From Nannobrachium achirus (Eukaryota > Chordata > Actinopteri > Myctophiformes > Myctophidae), in assembly GCA_963921795.1 (NCBI GenBank), contig OY997657.1, forward strand, positions 32,078,071 through 32,142,070: a DNA stretch of 64,000 nucleotides, read 5' to 3'. The notes under the pieces were generated by a model that worked only from the letters and a program-made list of their open reading frames with translations, had not been told where the DNA came from and searched no databases. Positions 43,901 to 57,110 of the stretch are shown piece after piece. Made by a program: the position numbers and the translations under genes. Positions within the stretch are counted from its first letter, which is position 1. Each line of letters starts with the position of its first letter.

Positions 43901-46900
43901 ATACAGAGACACTTGGATTGTCGGTTCTGGATAAGTGCTGATCCAACAGATTTCTCAATCGAATACACTTTGTGATACACGTGGCAAGTTTGAAGTCGAT
44001 TAGTCAGACAGTCCTTGAGTTATGTGAGAGACAGGCACACACATACAGATTCCTTGCATTTATAGATTACTTTGAAATGTATTTCTAGAAGACACACACT
44101 TGAGATAAATGACTGGGCATCCACCATGTAATCAGACAACCTTAAACTGACTTATCTGACAACTTTTGTGTTTCAGGGTAAAACTCTGACAACCATTGCT
44201 CTAATCCTCACTAACTTCCACAAGGGAAAGCCCCTGCCTCTAGAGAAGTGTGTAAGTATATGCTGATTGGGATTTTAATTCTTTTCGAGAAGTATTTTTC
44301 ATGGCTGCATTGATATAATCAGGATTCATGGGACTGGTGGTAAGCAATTATGTTAGATCACCATTATTCATTTTAATTGAGTGTGTTGAGGATTTGTTTT
44401 TTCAATATAGGGGGCACAATCTGCCAGCCCAAAGAAGGCGCTCAAACCAGATGGTAGTCAACACTTTTTTTCTTATCTTTTTTATTCAAATTAAATTGTA
44501 CATGTGTTCACTGTATAGGAGCAATAACAGATGTGGTTAATGTTTTCTGTTGCAGGAGTCAGTGATCAACAGGACAACACTGAAGTGAAAAATGCAGCAT
44601 CAGGCTCTGTCTCTTTAGACCAGTAAGTACTGTATATATTTTCTAATATGGCACTAAGATTATGCATTGGTTGTTGACTTTTTTTTATTGTATTATCCAC
44701 CTGTTTCCGCAAGACTTTACTGTAGCATTATCTGCGGGACACTTCTGGTTAATAGCAGACATACAAGCTTGCATCGCAGATGCAACCGTTGTGAGCTTGT
44801 AGATCACACTCAGCTGTGACGCTGGAAATGCCGCTCGCCTTCTGCGCAATGCACGATGGGATGTTGGAAAGTTGTGGATAGATGTTGAATTGAACCCAGC
44901 CTTGGTGTTTCTTGTGGTCACTAGAGGGGTTGGTTGAGCTACTCTAATGTGTAGTACTACAGTGTTTTACCTGGCTCAGAATGGGCCTTTGGGGTGTGAC
45001 TATGTATGAGAGTAAAGCATGATGCGTTTGGGTCATGACTATGTGAAACAGTAAAGGCAATGAGTCTGCGTTGCCTTATTTGACAGAAATCTATGCATTT
45101 TCCTGTTATTTCTGACAAAAAAAATCTATTTATGCTTAAGTAAATGAAAACCAATGTTGTGTGTCAGTGCCAGTTCTCAGGATGTGGTGTTCGTCAACTC
45201 ATCAGAGGTAGTTGGTGCCAGTTGCCAGGATGAAGTGGTGTTCGTCAATTCATCAGAGGTGGTTGGTGCCAGTTGCCAAGATGATGTGGTGTTCGTCAAT
45301 TCATCAGAGGTGTTTGACGTTTCTGGCAAGCCACAGAAAAGTAAGGATTAATATTGCCCATGATCACTGTCTTACATTCACAAGTTAGTGTTCTTGCTAC
45401 ATGAATGTTTCTTAAACCTGAATACTTAACTTGTCCTTTCCTGTTCTAGAAAAGAACAAGCGTAAAGCCACCAAGTCAAAGGCCAGTAAAGGTAAAGTAG
45501 AATGACTCATCATAGGAACCATCCACACTCCCAGCTCTTTGTGTCACAGCAGCCGTCATTGAAATGACAAAGTAGCATATTGCAAAGCTTTTTATAGTGT
45601 GATAGCAGTTTTGCTGCAGTTGTACTTATGTTTAATCTTCATTTAATTTAGCTTTGCTACATTTAAAACGGTACACTACCAAAAGGTGACCATCTGCCTG
45701 ATTTCAATTGTCTTACTGATGAACTCTGCATGTCTGACTTGCAGAGGCCCCAGCATTGCACGAGGATGTAGAATTTATGCAAGTGCTGACTGGATTAACA
45801 TCAGATGGAAGCTCAAAGACCAAGAAGGCTGCTAAGAGGCCCACTCCAAATTCTGGTGCGTTCTGACATTCTCTTTGTACCATTCTGCCTTTTCCTTAAA
45901 AATGAAAGACTATTTAATAATACAAATATTTGTGTGGGTGTAGGTGTGGAATGTGTCACTGACCCTGAAGAGGACCTGTCAGCCCGAGCCACTCTTATCA
46001 TCTGCCCTCTGTCTGTGCTTAGTAACTGGCTGGTAAGTGTGCGTGCACACACTGTAGTGTGTACACTATCACGTACACATGTGTTATAAGTGCTTCTGAA
46101 AACTTGCTTCCATTGTAAATACTGTTCTATAGGCTATCCTTTCTATGGAACAGACCTGAATTTTAGTATCCCACTTTTGGGAGCTCAACCCTACTGCTAT
46201 TTTTTTTTTTTTTTTTTTTGGCAAAAGTTCCGTCCCAGGATAATGGATGTTGGGGATATTTTGATTATCACGATAATATATCATTATAATAATAATATAT
46301 AATTTTGGCAGTTTGGCAATGATTAAATGATTTAAATAATTAATACGAGTCTGTAACTCAGGGAGTATACATATGGAACCAAATTCATTTGCACATTCTG
46401 TTAGATACAAAATTGTATGGAATGGTGCTCTGTGTGGCCTAATGCATATCAGACTTTGGGGGTCCTTGAAAATAGGTTGAGAATAGGTAAAAAAAAAAAA
46501 AAAAAAAGTTGACAATCAATAAACTAGGCCTTTTCATCCCCTTCCCTCTGGTGTGTTCAGGACCAATTTGAGCAGCATGTTGATCCTGATGTGAAGCTCA
46601 ATGTGTATCTGTATTACGGGTCGGACCGCAACAGAAACAAAGCCTTCCTGTCCTCTCAGGACATTGTGCTGACCACCTACAACGTCCTCTCTGCTGACTT
46701 CGGGGTGAGTGGAAGCCAGGTTACATGTATGTACAGTAGGAACTTTGTGGAAAATGTATACTTTGCTCTTTTGATAAAAATGAAAAACTGTAGATGGTAC
46801 TCTAAGCTAGGTTTAACTACAGACAGACCTGTTATTCATTGTGGTGCACACAGCATAAACTAGCCACCCCCACACACTCAAGTTATTTTGTATTAATTAT

Positions 46901-49758
46901 ATTGTAAATAATTAACCAAATAGAGAACCTGCTCTCACCTGAAGAATGCTTTTATTCATGTTGAGCGGGAACGACAGGGAGCTGTTTCACATGCTTTTAA
47001 ACAATGCATTGTTTCTCTCTCTGTATCTAAGAAGAGACCTTGAGCTCATGTTCTTTGAAATAACTCTTTATCTCTGACGGAAAGGGAGTATAACTCCCTA
47101 TGTCTCCAGATAAAATGTTCCTTTTAAACGTTTTAATTAACTGAATGTCCTCTAAATGCAACATTGAAGGATGTGGCCTGCACAGAATGATTACACAAGC
47201 CTTTCCATCTACACCAGTAGCAATTTCATTACACTCGTAGTTACATCAGTATGCAGTTATACACCACATAAATCTTTGTTTTATAGCAATGTTGCTATTG
47301 TTATATAAGAGAATTAAATTAGCCATTGATTATGTTCTGGACCACCATCTAATGGCTACAGTATTTATTAGATAGTGACCATTCTAATTGGCCTGAGGCT
47401 AAGCTTACTTGCCAAACCCTGCTGTACATGATTTTTGCCATCTGTTCAACTGATTTGAACTGACAAATATATTGACACTTTTCTGTTGTTGACTGATATC
47501 AGTTGTACATTAGCCTTTAGGGACAGAATGGCGCTGTACTGTATGTCCCTTCTGTTAAGAAGTATTACCGGTATTATGTTTTTTAACTGATTTTATTTAT
47601 TCTTTCTACCTTTCAGAATAACAGTCCCCTCCATGGGGTCAATTGGCTGAGGGTGGTGTTGGATGAGGGACATGTCATACGGAACCCCAATGCACAGATG
47701 AGCAAGGCTGTGCTTGCGCTGAAAGCATATCGCCGCTGGATACTCTCTGGTACAATTGGAGACACACACACTTAACATTGCCACCTGTATGCATATGTAC
47801 ATTACATACCTATATAAACAGGTCTTCAATAATGCAACACGGACACATTGTAGCCAGAACTACATTCTGAGGAATACACACACATTAACACTATACTGGT
47901 ATCATAAGTCAGAGTGCTGGTCAGGTCTAAGCCAGCCATCAATGGAAAGTGTCAAAGTTGGTAAATATTGTAATTAATACCCAACCAGCAATAAGCACAT
48001 AACACAATATGACAACAGCAAAACGCCTGTGTAAGACCCTGAACAAGATACAAATGACCACAGGGTTCGTATTTTTACCGGTACTCCCTGGATCAAGTCA
48101 GTTTGTCTGTCAGTTGTCCAGCAAGATAAGCCCCGAAGGACAAATCCCTGGGTAGACAAACACTTCCTTCTTCTTGATCGCTTCCCATGACCAGCTGGGA
48201 ACACGGGGAGTGTGTAGGAACAGACCATTTTATGAACCGGTGTGTGGATGGGGCGTCAGTCACAATGTACTGTATTCATTCAGTATAAATCACACAGTAC
48301 CACTGTTAAAGTTGCAATCCAGATCTTATTTTAATGAATACAAGTTTTTTGTTTTTTTCTGTATGGTAGAGTCTAGAGTGTTGCTAATATAACTAGTACA
48401 TCTGCAGTAGTTGGACTTGGATGTGGCCCCCTCCTCCAACACTGAGAAATGTAGACTCTGGTGGTTGTGTAGGGCCACCTGCTGGTTGATAAATGGTATT
48501 GCTTCAAGTTTTTAAGCACAATATCTCCCCTGGCCAAGCTGGGATTCCATCTTGACTGAGGTAGGTTGGTATTTCCAATCACAGGTAGCACATCAAACAT
48601 ACAGATTGCAGTTTAACACTGAGGATTTTACTCTGTTCATCCGTCTAGGTACGCCCATCCAGAACAGTGTGAAAGACCTGTGGATGCTGCTGGCCTTCTT
48701 ATGTCTGAAGCCCTTTGATGTGAAGGAGTGGTGGGAGAGGGTCATCCAGAGACCTGTCCAACAGGGAGACAGGGTTGGCCTCAAGTGAGTGGCTGTCACT
48801 ACATTACATTACAGTTACATATTAATTCATGACTTTGTTTATACCCCACTCTGTCCTCTGTGTGAACATCTGGATCTTAAAGGACAGACAGGGTGGGAGG
48901 GTGGGTCTTGTGGGTCTTGTCAATATACCAATCCAACTTTGGTACTTAGAACTTTCTTGTTGATGTTGATCCAGGCTGGGACATTTAACAGTGCCCAAAC
49001 TTTACTGGGGTGTAAAGTATTACCAGGTAATAGGCTTGTTAAATATAGCAATGACTAATGTTTACAAGATGATTTTGAGTTTTCAGTGATCTCCAGTCAT
49101 GTTACCACCAATTATGTTATGCTACTCAATGTGCAAATATATAAATTAATTAATTAATTTGAATATATGAATAGATAGACAGAAGTTTATTGATCTCACC
49201 CCACTACTGTATGTAAATAACATACTAAGGGAAAAGACATTACTCAACAACTTTCAGGTTACTGAGACTTGGAAGGAGCCTCCATAGAAGAACTGTCTCT
49301 ATGCTTGTACAGAAAAAGATGACCACCGCAAGAAAAGATGACCACAAAGTCGGATTATACTGAAAATGAGATGATGATGCAGAGATACAGAGACCTCTTT
49401 ATATTAATGCCTTTAACCTGGATGCCCTGTGCAGGAACCTCCAGACTCTGGTGAAGTGCATCACCCTGAGGAGAACCAAGTCCAGCACGGTGAATGGGCA
49501 ACGCCTGGTGTCGCTGCCTGAAAAGACGGTGTGTGTGGAGCAGGTTGAAATGACCTCTCAGGAGAGAAACGAGTACGAGCTGGCACGCAGTGAGGGAAAG
49601 ACCATCCTTAACAGGTAAGGGTACAAGGATCTTGAATGTGTGTCAACTTTGCAAAAAATAGTTATTTCTTAGTGTGGGTTGCATCAGGTGTTACCGTTCA
49701 CTAAACGCCTTGTTATGAGGTTCTTGAATTAGGGCTCTTGAAAACAACTGTGTGTGTA

Positions 49759-49802
<44 letters not shown>

Positions 49803-52800
49803 CGAGGCTGAGGGGTCCGTGATGAGGAACTATGCTGATGTGCTGGCCATCCTGATGAGGCTTCGACAGCACTGCTGCCACCCTGCTTTGGTGGCCAAAA
49901 TTCTCAAAGAGCTGGGTAAAGACGGGATATTTTGGTTCATTTGTTGGTTCGTTGTTTTTTTTTTTTATCATTGGATAGCTTCATATGGGGCCCGTTACAC
50001 AAAAGTAGAATTAAATAAGCCAGGATTTAAGCCAAATCCAGGTTTGACAAAGCCTGCTTCGTCGAGCCAGGATCATAAAGCCAGGCTGAATGCGTGTTCA
50101 CATATTCCTTTAACTCACTTAGCACCGATCGACTTCTAAATCGACATTGTTATTATGGACGTCCCTGCCGATCGACTCTCAAATCGACTTTTATATAAAA
50201 GCAATTTTTTAGCAATTTTTTCATTGTATTAGCGGCGCAAACGGTTCCCCCTACCTTGTACTGGTTGAGACGTTAGACCGTGGAAAAAAAAGGATAAGCT
50301 GATGATGTCACTGGTTTTCAGTCCTTGTCTATGTAAGATGGCAGCTCCCAGCCGTTAGCCTGCTAACATACTGTCCATATCCATAACACTGCTTCAGTAG
50401 GTCGGATTTTCATTCCGATTCTTTTGTGTGGCGTCTGCATCCGACCATTTGCCCGGACGATAGGTCAATGTGAACGAAATGCCACGAATCGTGCAGATCC
50501 AGCGCGTAGTGTGCTCCGGCCCGCAGCCATTTAAAACCCATAGAGGAGGGGCTGGGAGGGGATCTTCACACAGCTGTGATGTTTACAGTGTTACGATGGC
50601 GCGCTCTGGTGGTGGTTGTTTGTTCAAACTCACACAATTGATCACATTAAAATATTAATATTTCCTGGCGTTATTAGCGCACATCCATATTTTAAGTTGG
50701 CTGGGAATGGGTTTTAAAAGCCCATGAGGTAGATAGTAGAATCCTTCGTGACCAATCATAGAACCAAAGACCAGAGCAGCGTTTTTCTGCTTCTTACACT
50801 ATTTCTGTAATAGCTCAGTCAAGTTTATGTCATGTTTGCACAGATTTCGTTCTGGATTATTGTGGGAGCTCTGCCAAAAAACAAACAACTGTGTAACATT
50901 GTTGCAATAAATAGTTTATATTTTGATGAGTGTGTTCTGGCGTAAATTTAAAAAAAGTGACAGTTATTCCATTAACCGTGCATCCCTCCCTCCTCCGTCA
51001 AGGTGAGTCTGCCACGCCGTCTGAGCTGCGAGAGCGTCTGATAGAGAAGCTGAGGTTGGTGCTGGCCAGCGGCTGTGACGAGGAGTGTTCTGTGTGTCTG
51101 GATTCGGTGCATCTGCCTGTCATCACACACTGCGCCCACGTCTACTGCCGCGCCTGCATCGCCCGGGTTATCAGCTCCGAACAGGTTTGTGGGCAGAGCA
51201 GGTCCTCACGCACGGTTAAACCAGTGGTTCTCAAACTTTGTTATGTAATGGACCCCACAAAAAATAAATAGCAGATGTGATGTACAAGCTCGCAGCACGG
51301 CACAAAGTGGCACGCTTTGAGCTTATATCTGCTATTTTTGAATTGCCAAATGTATAAAATATGGAATGGATATGGATTAAGTGATTAAAATGATTGTGAT
51401 GATGTGTTAACACATTTAGCTGGGGGCCCCCTGGTCTGCAGACCCCACTTTCAGAACCACTAAAACCAAAGAGTATTTTTTGTTTTGTTTTGTAGGTCAG
51501 TCTGTGTGCCATGTGGATGTAGTCAGGCCTTCTTTAATTGAAAATGTTTCTGTCAATAATGATTACCCTCTTTGTTTTCCATTATCATGTGTGTCCATGT
51601 GCATGTGGGTATAGGACAGGGCACGTTGTCCTCTCTGTCGAAGTGACATTAAGACCAACCAACTGGTGGAGGTTCCACCAGAGGAGTTGGAGGAGAAAGA
51701 CGAAATGCAATTGTGGAGGACCAGTTCAAAGGTACACACAAACACACCTCTGTGAGAGCTGGAGCTGTCAGCTTTCTCATGATGAAATCCTATTTTAATT
51801 CAATTCTATTAAAATGACCAAACATTTTATTGATGTGAATCCTAATCAATAGTTTGGTAAATGAATGATTTGAATCCTAATCAATAGTTTGGTCATTAAT
51901 ACATTCCAAGAAGAGAGAAGAAAAGTCCAAGCCAGAGAAATGCATTTCACCTACTTAACCTACTTACCTGATACACCATGAAATTTCACTTTTCCTATTT
52001 TAAAACCTTTTTTGGGGGTCTCACTAGCACCTTCTAAGTCCCATTTCTGACCATTGTGTCTTTCTCTGGTTTTGGGAAGGCGGAGGTTAAAAGCATCCCA
52101 CGGGTTCTCAAAACAGGCTGTCCAGATTTGCTGACGTCTTTTTTCAAAAATAATTTGGGGGAGTGGTGCAGTTCAGGCCAAAGGTGGTACTGCAGCTGAA
52201 AATGCTCTGAGAGCCATTCAAAAATGAGAGAGGCTCTATTCAGGAGTGGTAATTTAGCCTCAAACCTTTTGAAAAACTTTTTTTTGGGACATAAACAATA
52301 TGACATAAATACTTTTTAAATGCATGGTGTATCACCTTTAAAGGTTCATGAAACCCCAAATCACTTTTTCTATAAATATATATTATATCAATGAGTCACT
52401 TGTGATAGGGAGCAATGATATGATGCAATTTTCCCATAGGCTTGTGGATTCAGGGATATGATAAGCACGCACAACTCCGCCCCCTCCCCCCACAACAACA
52501 GATAACTACCCATACATTTTAGATTTCATATCTGAATTCTGATCAAATAAATAAAGAGGAGGGGTATCCTGACCTTTGGTCTGTCTTGTCATACCTTTTA
52601 AACAACTGGGGTGGGGAAATGTAGCTGATCTACAAGCTCACAGTGCGTAGTATTGTAATGTGTTGAAAGCCCCCTCTGGTTTACTAAGCCTAGTCTTCGT
52701 CTTAATATATCCTTCCCCTTTTTCCTTGCGTGCTGCGGATGGTGTGTGTACAGGTGGACGCTTTGTTTGCTAATCTACTCCGTCTGCGGAATGAGGACAG

Positions 52801-55800
52801 CACCATCAAATGTCTGGTTGTCTCTCAGTTCACACGCTTCCTCAGTATACTGGAGATCCCACTCAGGTAACACAAGCACCTTCAACCACCCATTAAACGC
52901 GGGAAAGCATTTGTGTCATTTTAGATTTTCCGTTGGCTTTTCAGACAAATTAGTGGAGGAAAAAAACACAGCTCATCTGCCGGTAGACTTGGGTGAGGTG
53001 CTGGAACCAAAAAGTAAATCAAAGGAACAATTAAAGGGAGCCTGGCATCGGCACTAAGTATAACTGTATTGTATATGGGCAGGTTGTAGACGAGTGGGTA
53101 GAGAGCCTTGGAAACAAGGTCCCTGATTCGTGTCCCGGCCCTGGTCTATATTGGATTATTTAATTTGGTGCAATACAGACGTATAATGGTGGGATTGTTC
53201 CTGACTGAAATGACTTGAGTGTAATGATAATTTGTAGATTTCCTGTTTTTGAATATAATAATTACATTAGTTTATTTTTTAAGATGGGTCCTGTTTTCTT
53301 TGAGGCAGACTAAAGGGAGGTCAATCTCAGAACCCAACAGCTAATCATTTACCATATTGTTTTTCAGATGATTAGCCTCTGGGGGTAATGGACAATTTTG
53401 TGGGATAAAGTTTAGTGCTACTGCCACTTCCTCTTTGTGACACCATTCTCAAATAGTATTAATTTCATAGACATCTTCTGTCAACTCAACTCCAACTCAA
53501 TTCTCGCATTTCAAGTTGTAAACGATGACCTACAGTATGCAGGGAAGAGGAAGTGCCCATAGCCCCAGAAGCAAAAATATTGAACAATTCAAGTACCGGT
53601 ATTAGCCAATGATTTCTGAGATTGACGGGAAGTTGACCGAAAAGTCTTGTGGCATGATTTAAACTAATACCAGCAAGAGGCATGTTGGAACAGGCGAGCA
53701 CATTAACGTCCCATACTAAGACACTCTCTTTTCTTTTACCCAGGGAGCAAGGCTTCAGCTTTGTTCGTCTTGATGGCAGCATGAGCCAGAAGAAACGTGC
53801 CCAGGTCATCAAGGATTTCCAGAACCCCGCTCCCGACAGCCCTGTCATCATGCTGCTGTCTCTCAAAGCCGGTGGGGTGGGGCTTAACTTAACTGCCGCA
53901 TCTCACGTCTTTCTCATGGATCCGGTGAGTTCTCTGACTGAGAAGAAGCCGGATAATTTGATGGGTGGCCGTGGCAAATGATATATTGTTTCAAATAAAA
54001 TGGTCATTTCAAATAAATTCTAATATGATACATTTTGAGCTATTATTAGATATCAGTGTTTCCCCAACAATTGTACAGGCCTGCTGTGCCATGAGGCCAA
54101 CAAAAACAATTGTGTGATACGATTGTGAGGCTTCAGAAGTGTGGAACCTCTCAGGCAACACTTCTTTGACTGGCACAAATCTCAACTCCCTTCAGTAGGC
54201 ACCCTGAAGCCAAATCTATACTTGGTTGTACGTACATATATAAATACATATTTGTACGTACGACGTATAAATGTGTGTTGCTTGTCAAAAAGAGCTGATC
54301 CAACCTCATCACATAGCCGGAGAGGTTATTGTCCCAACCCTATAGATTTGCATTGCTTAATTTGTATGCCACAAATGGACTGCATTAGTTATCCTCTCCC
54401 TGTAGTCGCTTTAAGTCTTGAACAATAAGCGAATAAAAGCCATCCTGATTGCTGTACCTGCTACGGTTTGTTTAGGCTCCTACCACAAGGCCTGAAGAGT
54501 GGAACACTGCATTTGTTTTAAAAAGTGTGTGTGTTGTATGCGTTTTGTGTGCTAGGCATGGAATCCGGCAGCTGAGGAACAATGTATTGACCGCTGCCAC
54601 CGCCTGGGCCAGACGAGGAAGGTCGTGGTCACAAAGGTCAGAAACTAGTGGATGATTTGCAACTATTCTCAGTCGCCATGATTGATTTCAGTCATTTGGC
54701 ATGTTGTGCAGCTCTCCATTGTTAGATTTTTGGTAATCTCTTACAAATTCTGTGTATTATATATTTATTGCCTCCCCAATTTAGTCGTGCCAATTAATTC
54801 CTCCCCACACACATTTGTGTTGTCACTACTGTTGATCCTACTGACTCAGCTGTGAGTCACAGCCCCCATCCATCACTCCCTGCTGACAGTTGCCGCCCCG
54901 GCCCGTAGGGCTACGTGCACTGCCAATCATCACCCTCTCCGCCCGGCTTCTCTCACGCTAATCTCTCAAGACAGATTCTCTGAACAAAACAGAGAGGGCG
55001 CTGTTTTTGGAGCGGTGAAAGCGCTCCCAATAGACAGGTATGTCCGTGGGTATGTCCCTGGGTGGCTGGGTGGCTGGCTGGCTGGCCGTGTCCGTAGCCT
55101 GGCAATACCTTGAGTGGCTTGTGCAGGCCAGGCACACTCACCACTCACTCACAGGCACAGTTTACAGTTTACAGTTTAGGCATTTAGCAACACACACAGG
55201 GTATAGCTGCTCAGATTCACCGCTCCACTTCGAACCGAGGTTTGATTTTTCATTTGACGATGGGTTCCCAGATTGCTCTCACCCAAACAAGTGTTCTGTG
55301 TGTAGACGTTTGTCAATGCCGGATGCACCACGGTCTGTGGTGCTGGGCAGCTACTTTACCACTGCACAAACCAAGCTGGTTATTTAAAGATTACAGCATT
55401 TGAAGTGGTCAAACTAGCAAGATGTTCAGAAGCATCTTCTATAAAATCTTAAGTCTGTGATATTTCATAAAAGCTAAGGTTAAAGCCCCAATCTGTGATT
55501 TCTTCACCTGGTTGGTAGTATGTAGAACGGCAGTACATTATTACTAAAACGTCATTTTACATATTGCTTTAATAATGTTTTGATATATGCTATACAAGTA
55601 AATAAATGAAGTTTATTATAAATTCTTATTTCTACGCCTTAAACCAAAAAGCTTCCCTGCAGACCACATGGATTAAGCAAAAATAAAATCGCTCAAATTA
55701 AAATGATTGTATGACCAAGTCCTAATTTGAGTTTTTGAGTTCTCCCCCACACAGTGCTTTACAAAATACAATAAGTATACTACTGTATATGGTTTGAAAA

Positions 55801-56566
55801 TGGAAGTGAAACACTGAGGCATAGATTACTAACACAATAAGTAAAGGTAAAACTCTCTGCTCTCCTGGTTACTGAAATGGCAAGCAAAGCAAGCTGGAAG
55901 GTTTATTTTTAATTGTTCAGTTGATAATCACATAAGAGTAACACTTGCTCAAATCTGGCCTCATACCGTGTTTTAGTGTAATAGGAGACTGATCAAGATT
56001 TTATTTTAACATTTTCGCTATACCGTGTACATTTTCCCACTGGGCCCAGCCATTGTTGTTTATAAGCCGTGAACTTTGAAATCTCATCTTGCAAGACATC
56101 TGAATTCTATTGGATCTGCGCAGCTGCTCTTATGGCGGCACTCTGTTGGAAACAAAAGTCTGTATTGACTCATTGAAGTCATTATGTATGATATCTACAG
56201 GGACAAAAAAGAAATACACAGATGTAACCAACTGTACCGGTCAGACTCAGGACCTGTGGTCGGGTCGGGCGAATGGACAGGATTGCCTGTTTAAAAAAGA
56301 AAACATCTGGATCAGTCTTTTGGGGAGTAAATAAAACCAACTAACTGTAAGAAAGGCTTCTAGGCTGGAATTCTCCTTTAAAAGATTTGAGACTAATTAG
56401 ATTTTCTATTCACTGTCTCCAGTTCATTGTGAAGGACTCGGTGGAGGAGAAGATGGTGCAGATCCAGAGGCAGAAGCAGGACCTGGTGGAGAAGGCCTTC
56501 GGTAAGAAGAATGCAGAGAAGACGACGTCACGCATTGATGACATCAGAGCCCTGATGGAGCTGTAA
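40947..56566 (+). CDS. hltf: Helicase-like transcription factor (HLTF), complete coding region
   Basis: Twenty-four coding exons with GT-AG borders and matching phase: 40947-41141, 41466-41632, 41765-41910, 42039-42124, 42322-42393, 43457-43648, 44177-44251, 44411-44453, 44556-44622, 45168-45340, 45450-45491, 45745-45855, 45944-46032, 46561-46704, 47617-47749, 48649-48784, 49435-49614, 49800-49915, 51003-51184, 51615-51731, 52754-52866, 53744-53924, 54556-54636, 56423-56566. Total 2985 nt, 994 residues (human 1009). The HIRAN domain (about 50-165: [19 protein letters not shown]) binds DNA 3' ends. The SNF2 ATPase has [12 protein letters not shown] (279-289) and DEGH (550-553). An inserted C3HC4 RING (Cys751, 754, 766, His768, Cys771, 774, 788, 791) is the E3 part that polyubiquitinates PCNA. 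Motif VI is HRLGQ (935-939). It acts in the nucleus in fork reversal and damage tolerance. Exon 4 has a weak donor (GTGCGC). Confidence 0.96.
42608..42735. repeat. Partial ATATCGTCG-type MITE with hairpin copy
   Basis: The hairpin AAGCAGATCCACAAGCCC...GCTATTTTTG (42608-42675) is followed by ACAGTTTTGGACTTATGAGG and TTTCCACCCG, matching the right half of 9882-10126. The end is decayed. It lies in a hltf intron. Confidence 0.55.
44697..44880. mobile_element. MITE CCACCTGTTTCCGC...GTTGTGGATA (copy 1)
   Basis: It aligns along its length with 62619-62806, sharing TTTACTGTAGCATTAT, GGGACACTTCTGGTTAA, GCAATGCACGATGGGATGTT and an internal GATCTACAAG-type hairpin (44753-44810). It lies in the hltf intron before exon 11. 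Confidence 0.6.
45168..45340 (+). repeat. hltf: 51-bp in-frame tandem repeat inside hltf exon 11
   Basis: The block encoding [16 protein letters not shown] plus one acidic residue occurs twice in full and a third time in part ([14 protein letters not shown]). VVFVNSSE starts at residues 354, 371 and 388. The DNA units are almost identical, so the expansion is recent. The exon is 173 nt and lies in the insert between ATPase motif I and the rest of the SNF2 core. Confidence 0.9.
49748..49797. repeat. (TG)n tract forming the hltf exon 19 acceptor region
   Basis: About 24 TG units run directly into the acceptor TAG|ATACG at 49799, so this 3' splice site has no ordinary polypyrimidine tract. Confidence 0.9.
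50114..50713. mobile_element. TTAA-flanked MITE 2 in an hltf intron
   Basis: TTAA flanks at 50110-50113 and 50714-50717. The left end is CTCACTTAGCACCGATCGAC; the right end, reversed, has CCCATTCCCAGCCAACTT. CCGATCGACTTCTAAATCGA and CCGATCGACTCTCAAATCGA are repeated about 43 bp apart near the left end. The terminal bases and layout match the elements at 14745-15191 and 59757-60254. Confidence 0.5.
51222..51462. mobile_element. hAT-end repeat (CAGTGGTTCTCAAACTTTG) with internal hairpin
   Basis: The left end CAGTGGTTCTCAAACTTTG and right end CCCACTTTCAGAACCACTA are typical hAT-Charlie termini. No clean 8-bp duplication was seen. It contains a hairpin copy at 51268-51340. It starts 38 bases after hltf exon 20. 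Confidence 0.6.
53078..53150 (+). repeat. Degenerate tRNA-like SINE head
   Basis: GTAGACGAGTGGGTAGAGAG and GATTCGTGTCCCG sit at A- and B-box positions. No intact cloverleaf forms. Confidence 0.35.
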
Positions 56567-57110
56567 TAGCTGCCGCTCACGCAAAATCCTGTGTTAGTTC
56601 GTTCATTTTACAGTGAGGGATTTCAACAAATCAAAGTTTAACATAAATGCCTGTCAGTTGCTTATTCAAAAAAAGTTTTAACACTGTTTAGTTCATTCAG
56701 TACACGTTTTGAGATCTGCCAACTCGTTTGAGACTTTGCGAAATGTTTGAAGGTCTGATTTATTTTATGCTTTGTCATTTAATTACATGCTGTATTCAGT
56801 TATTTCTTTGCTTTAACATTTTATTTCTGTTCAGTTGTGATCCTTAAGTGTACTGAATATTGTGTAATTCCAGTTATTCTTTGCATGTGCAAGATTTTTA
56901 CTTTAACATTTTATTTCTGTAATGCTACTGACGTAGGGGATGGCAGACTGGTCCAGTATTAGTTGACTTGAGGGATTTTGACTTCCCACGTGTTACGGTA
57001 CAAATTGCCTGTTAAGAAAAGACCATTAGCGTGTTTTGTTTCCATCGCTGCAAACAGGCGAACTTTTTTTTTTGCAACACTAAATTCCCTTTACAAGTGG
57101 AAATAAAAGT
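56567..57110 (+). other. hltf: hltf 3' untranslated region
   Basis: It follows the TAA at 56564-56566. The first good polyadenylation signal is AATAAA at 57102-57107 (GGAAATAAAAGTTG), giving a 3' UTR of roughly 550 bases. Confidence 0.7.
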
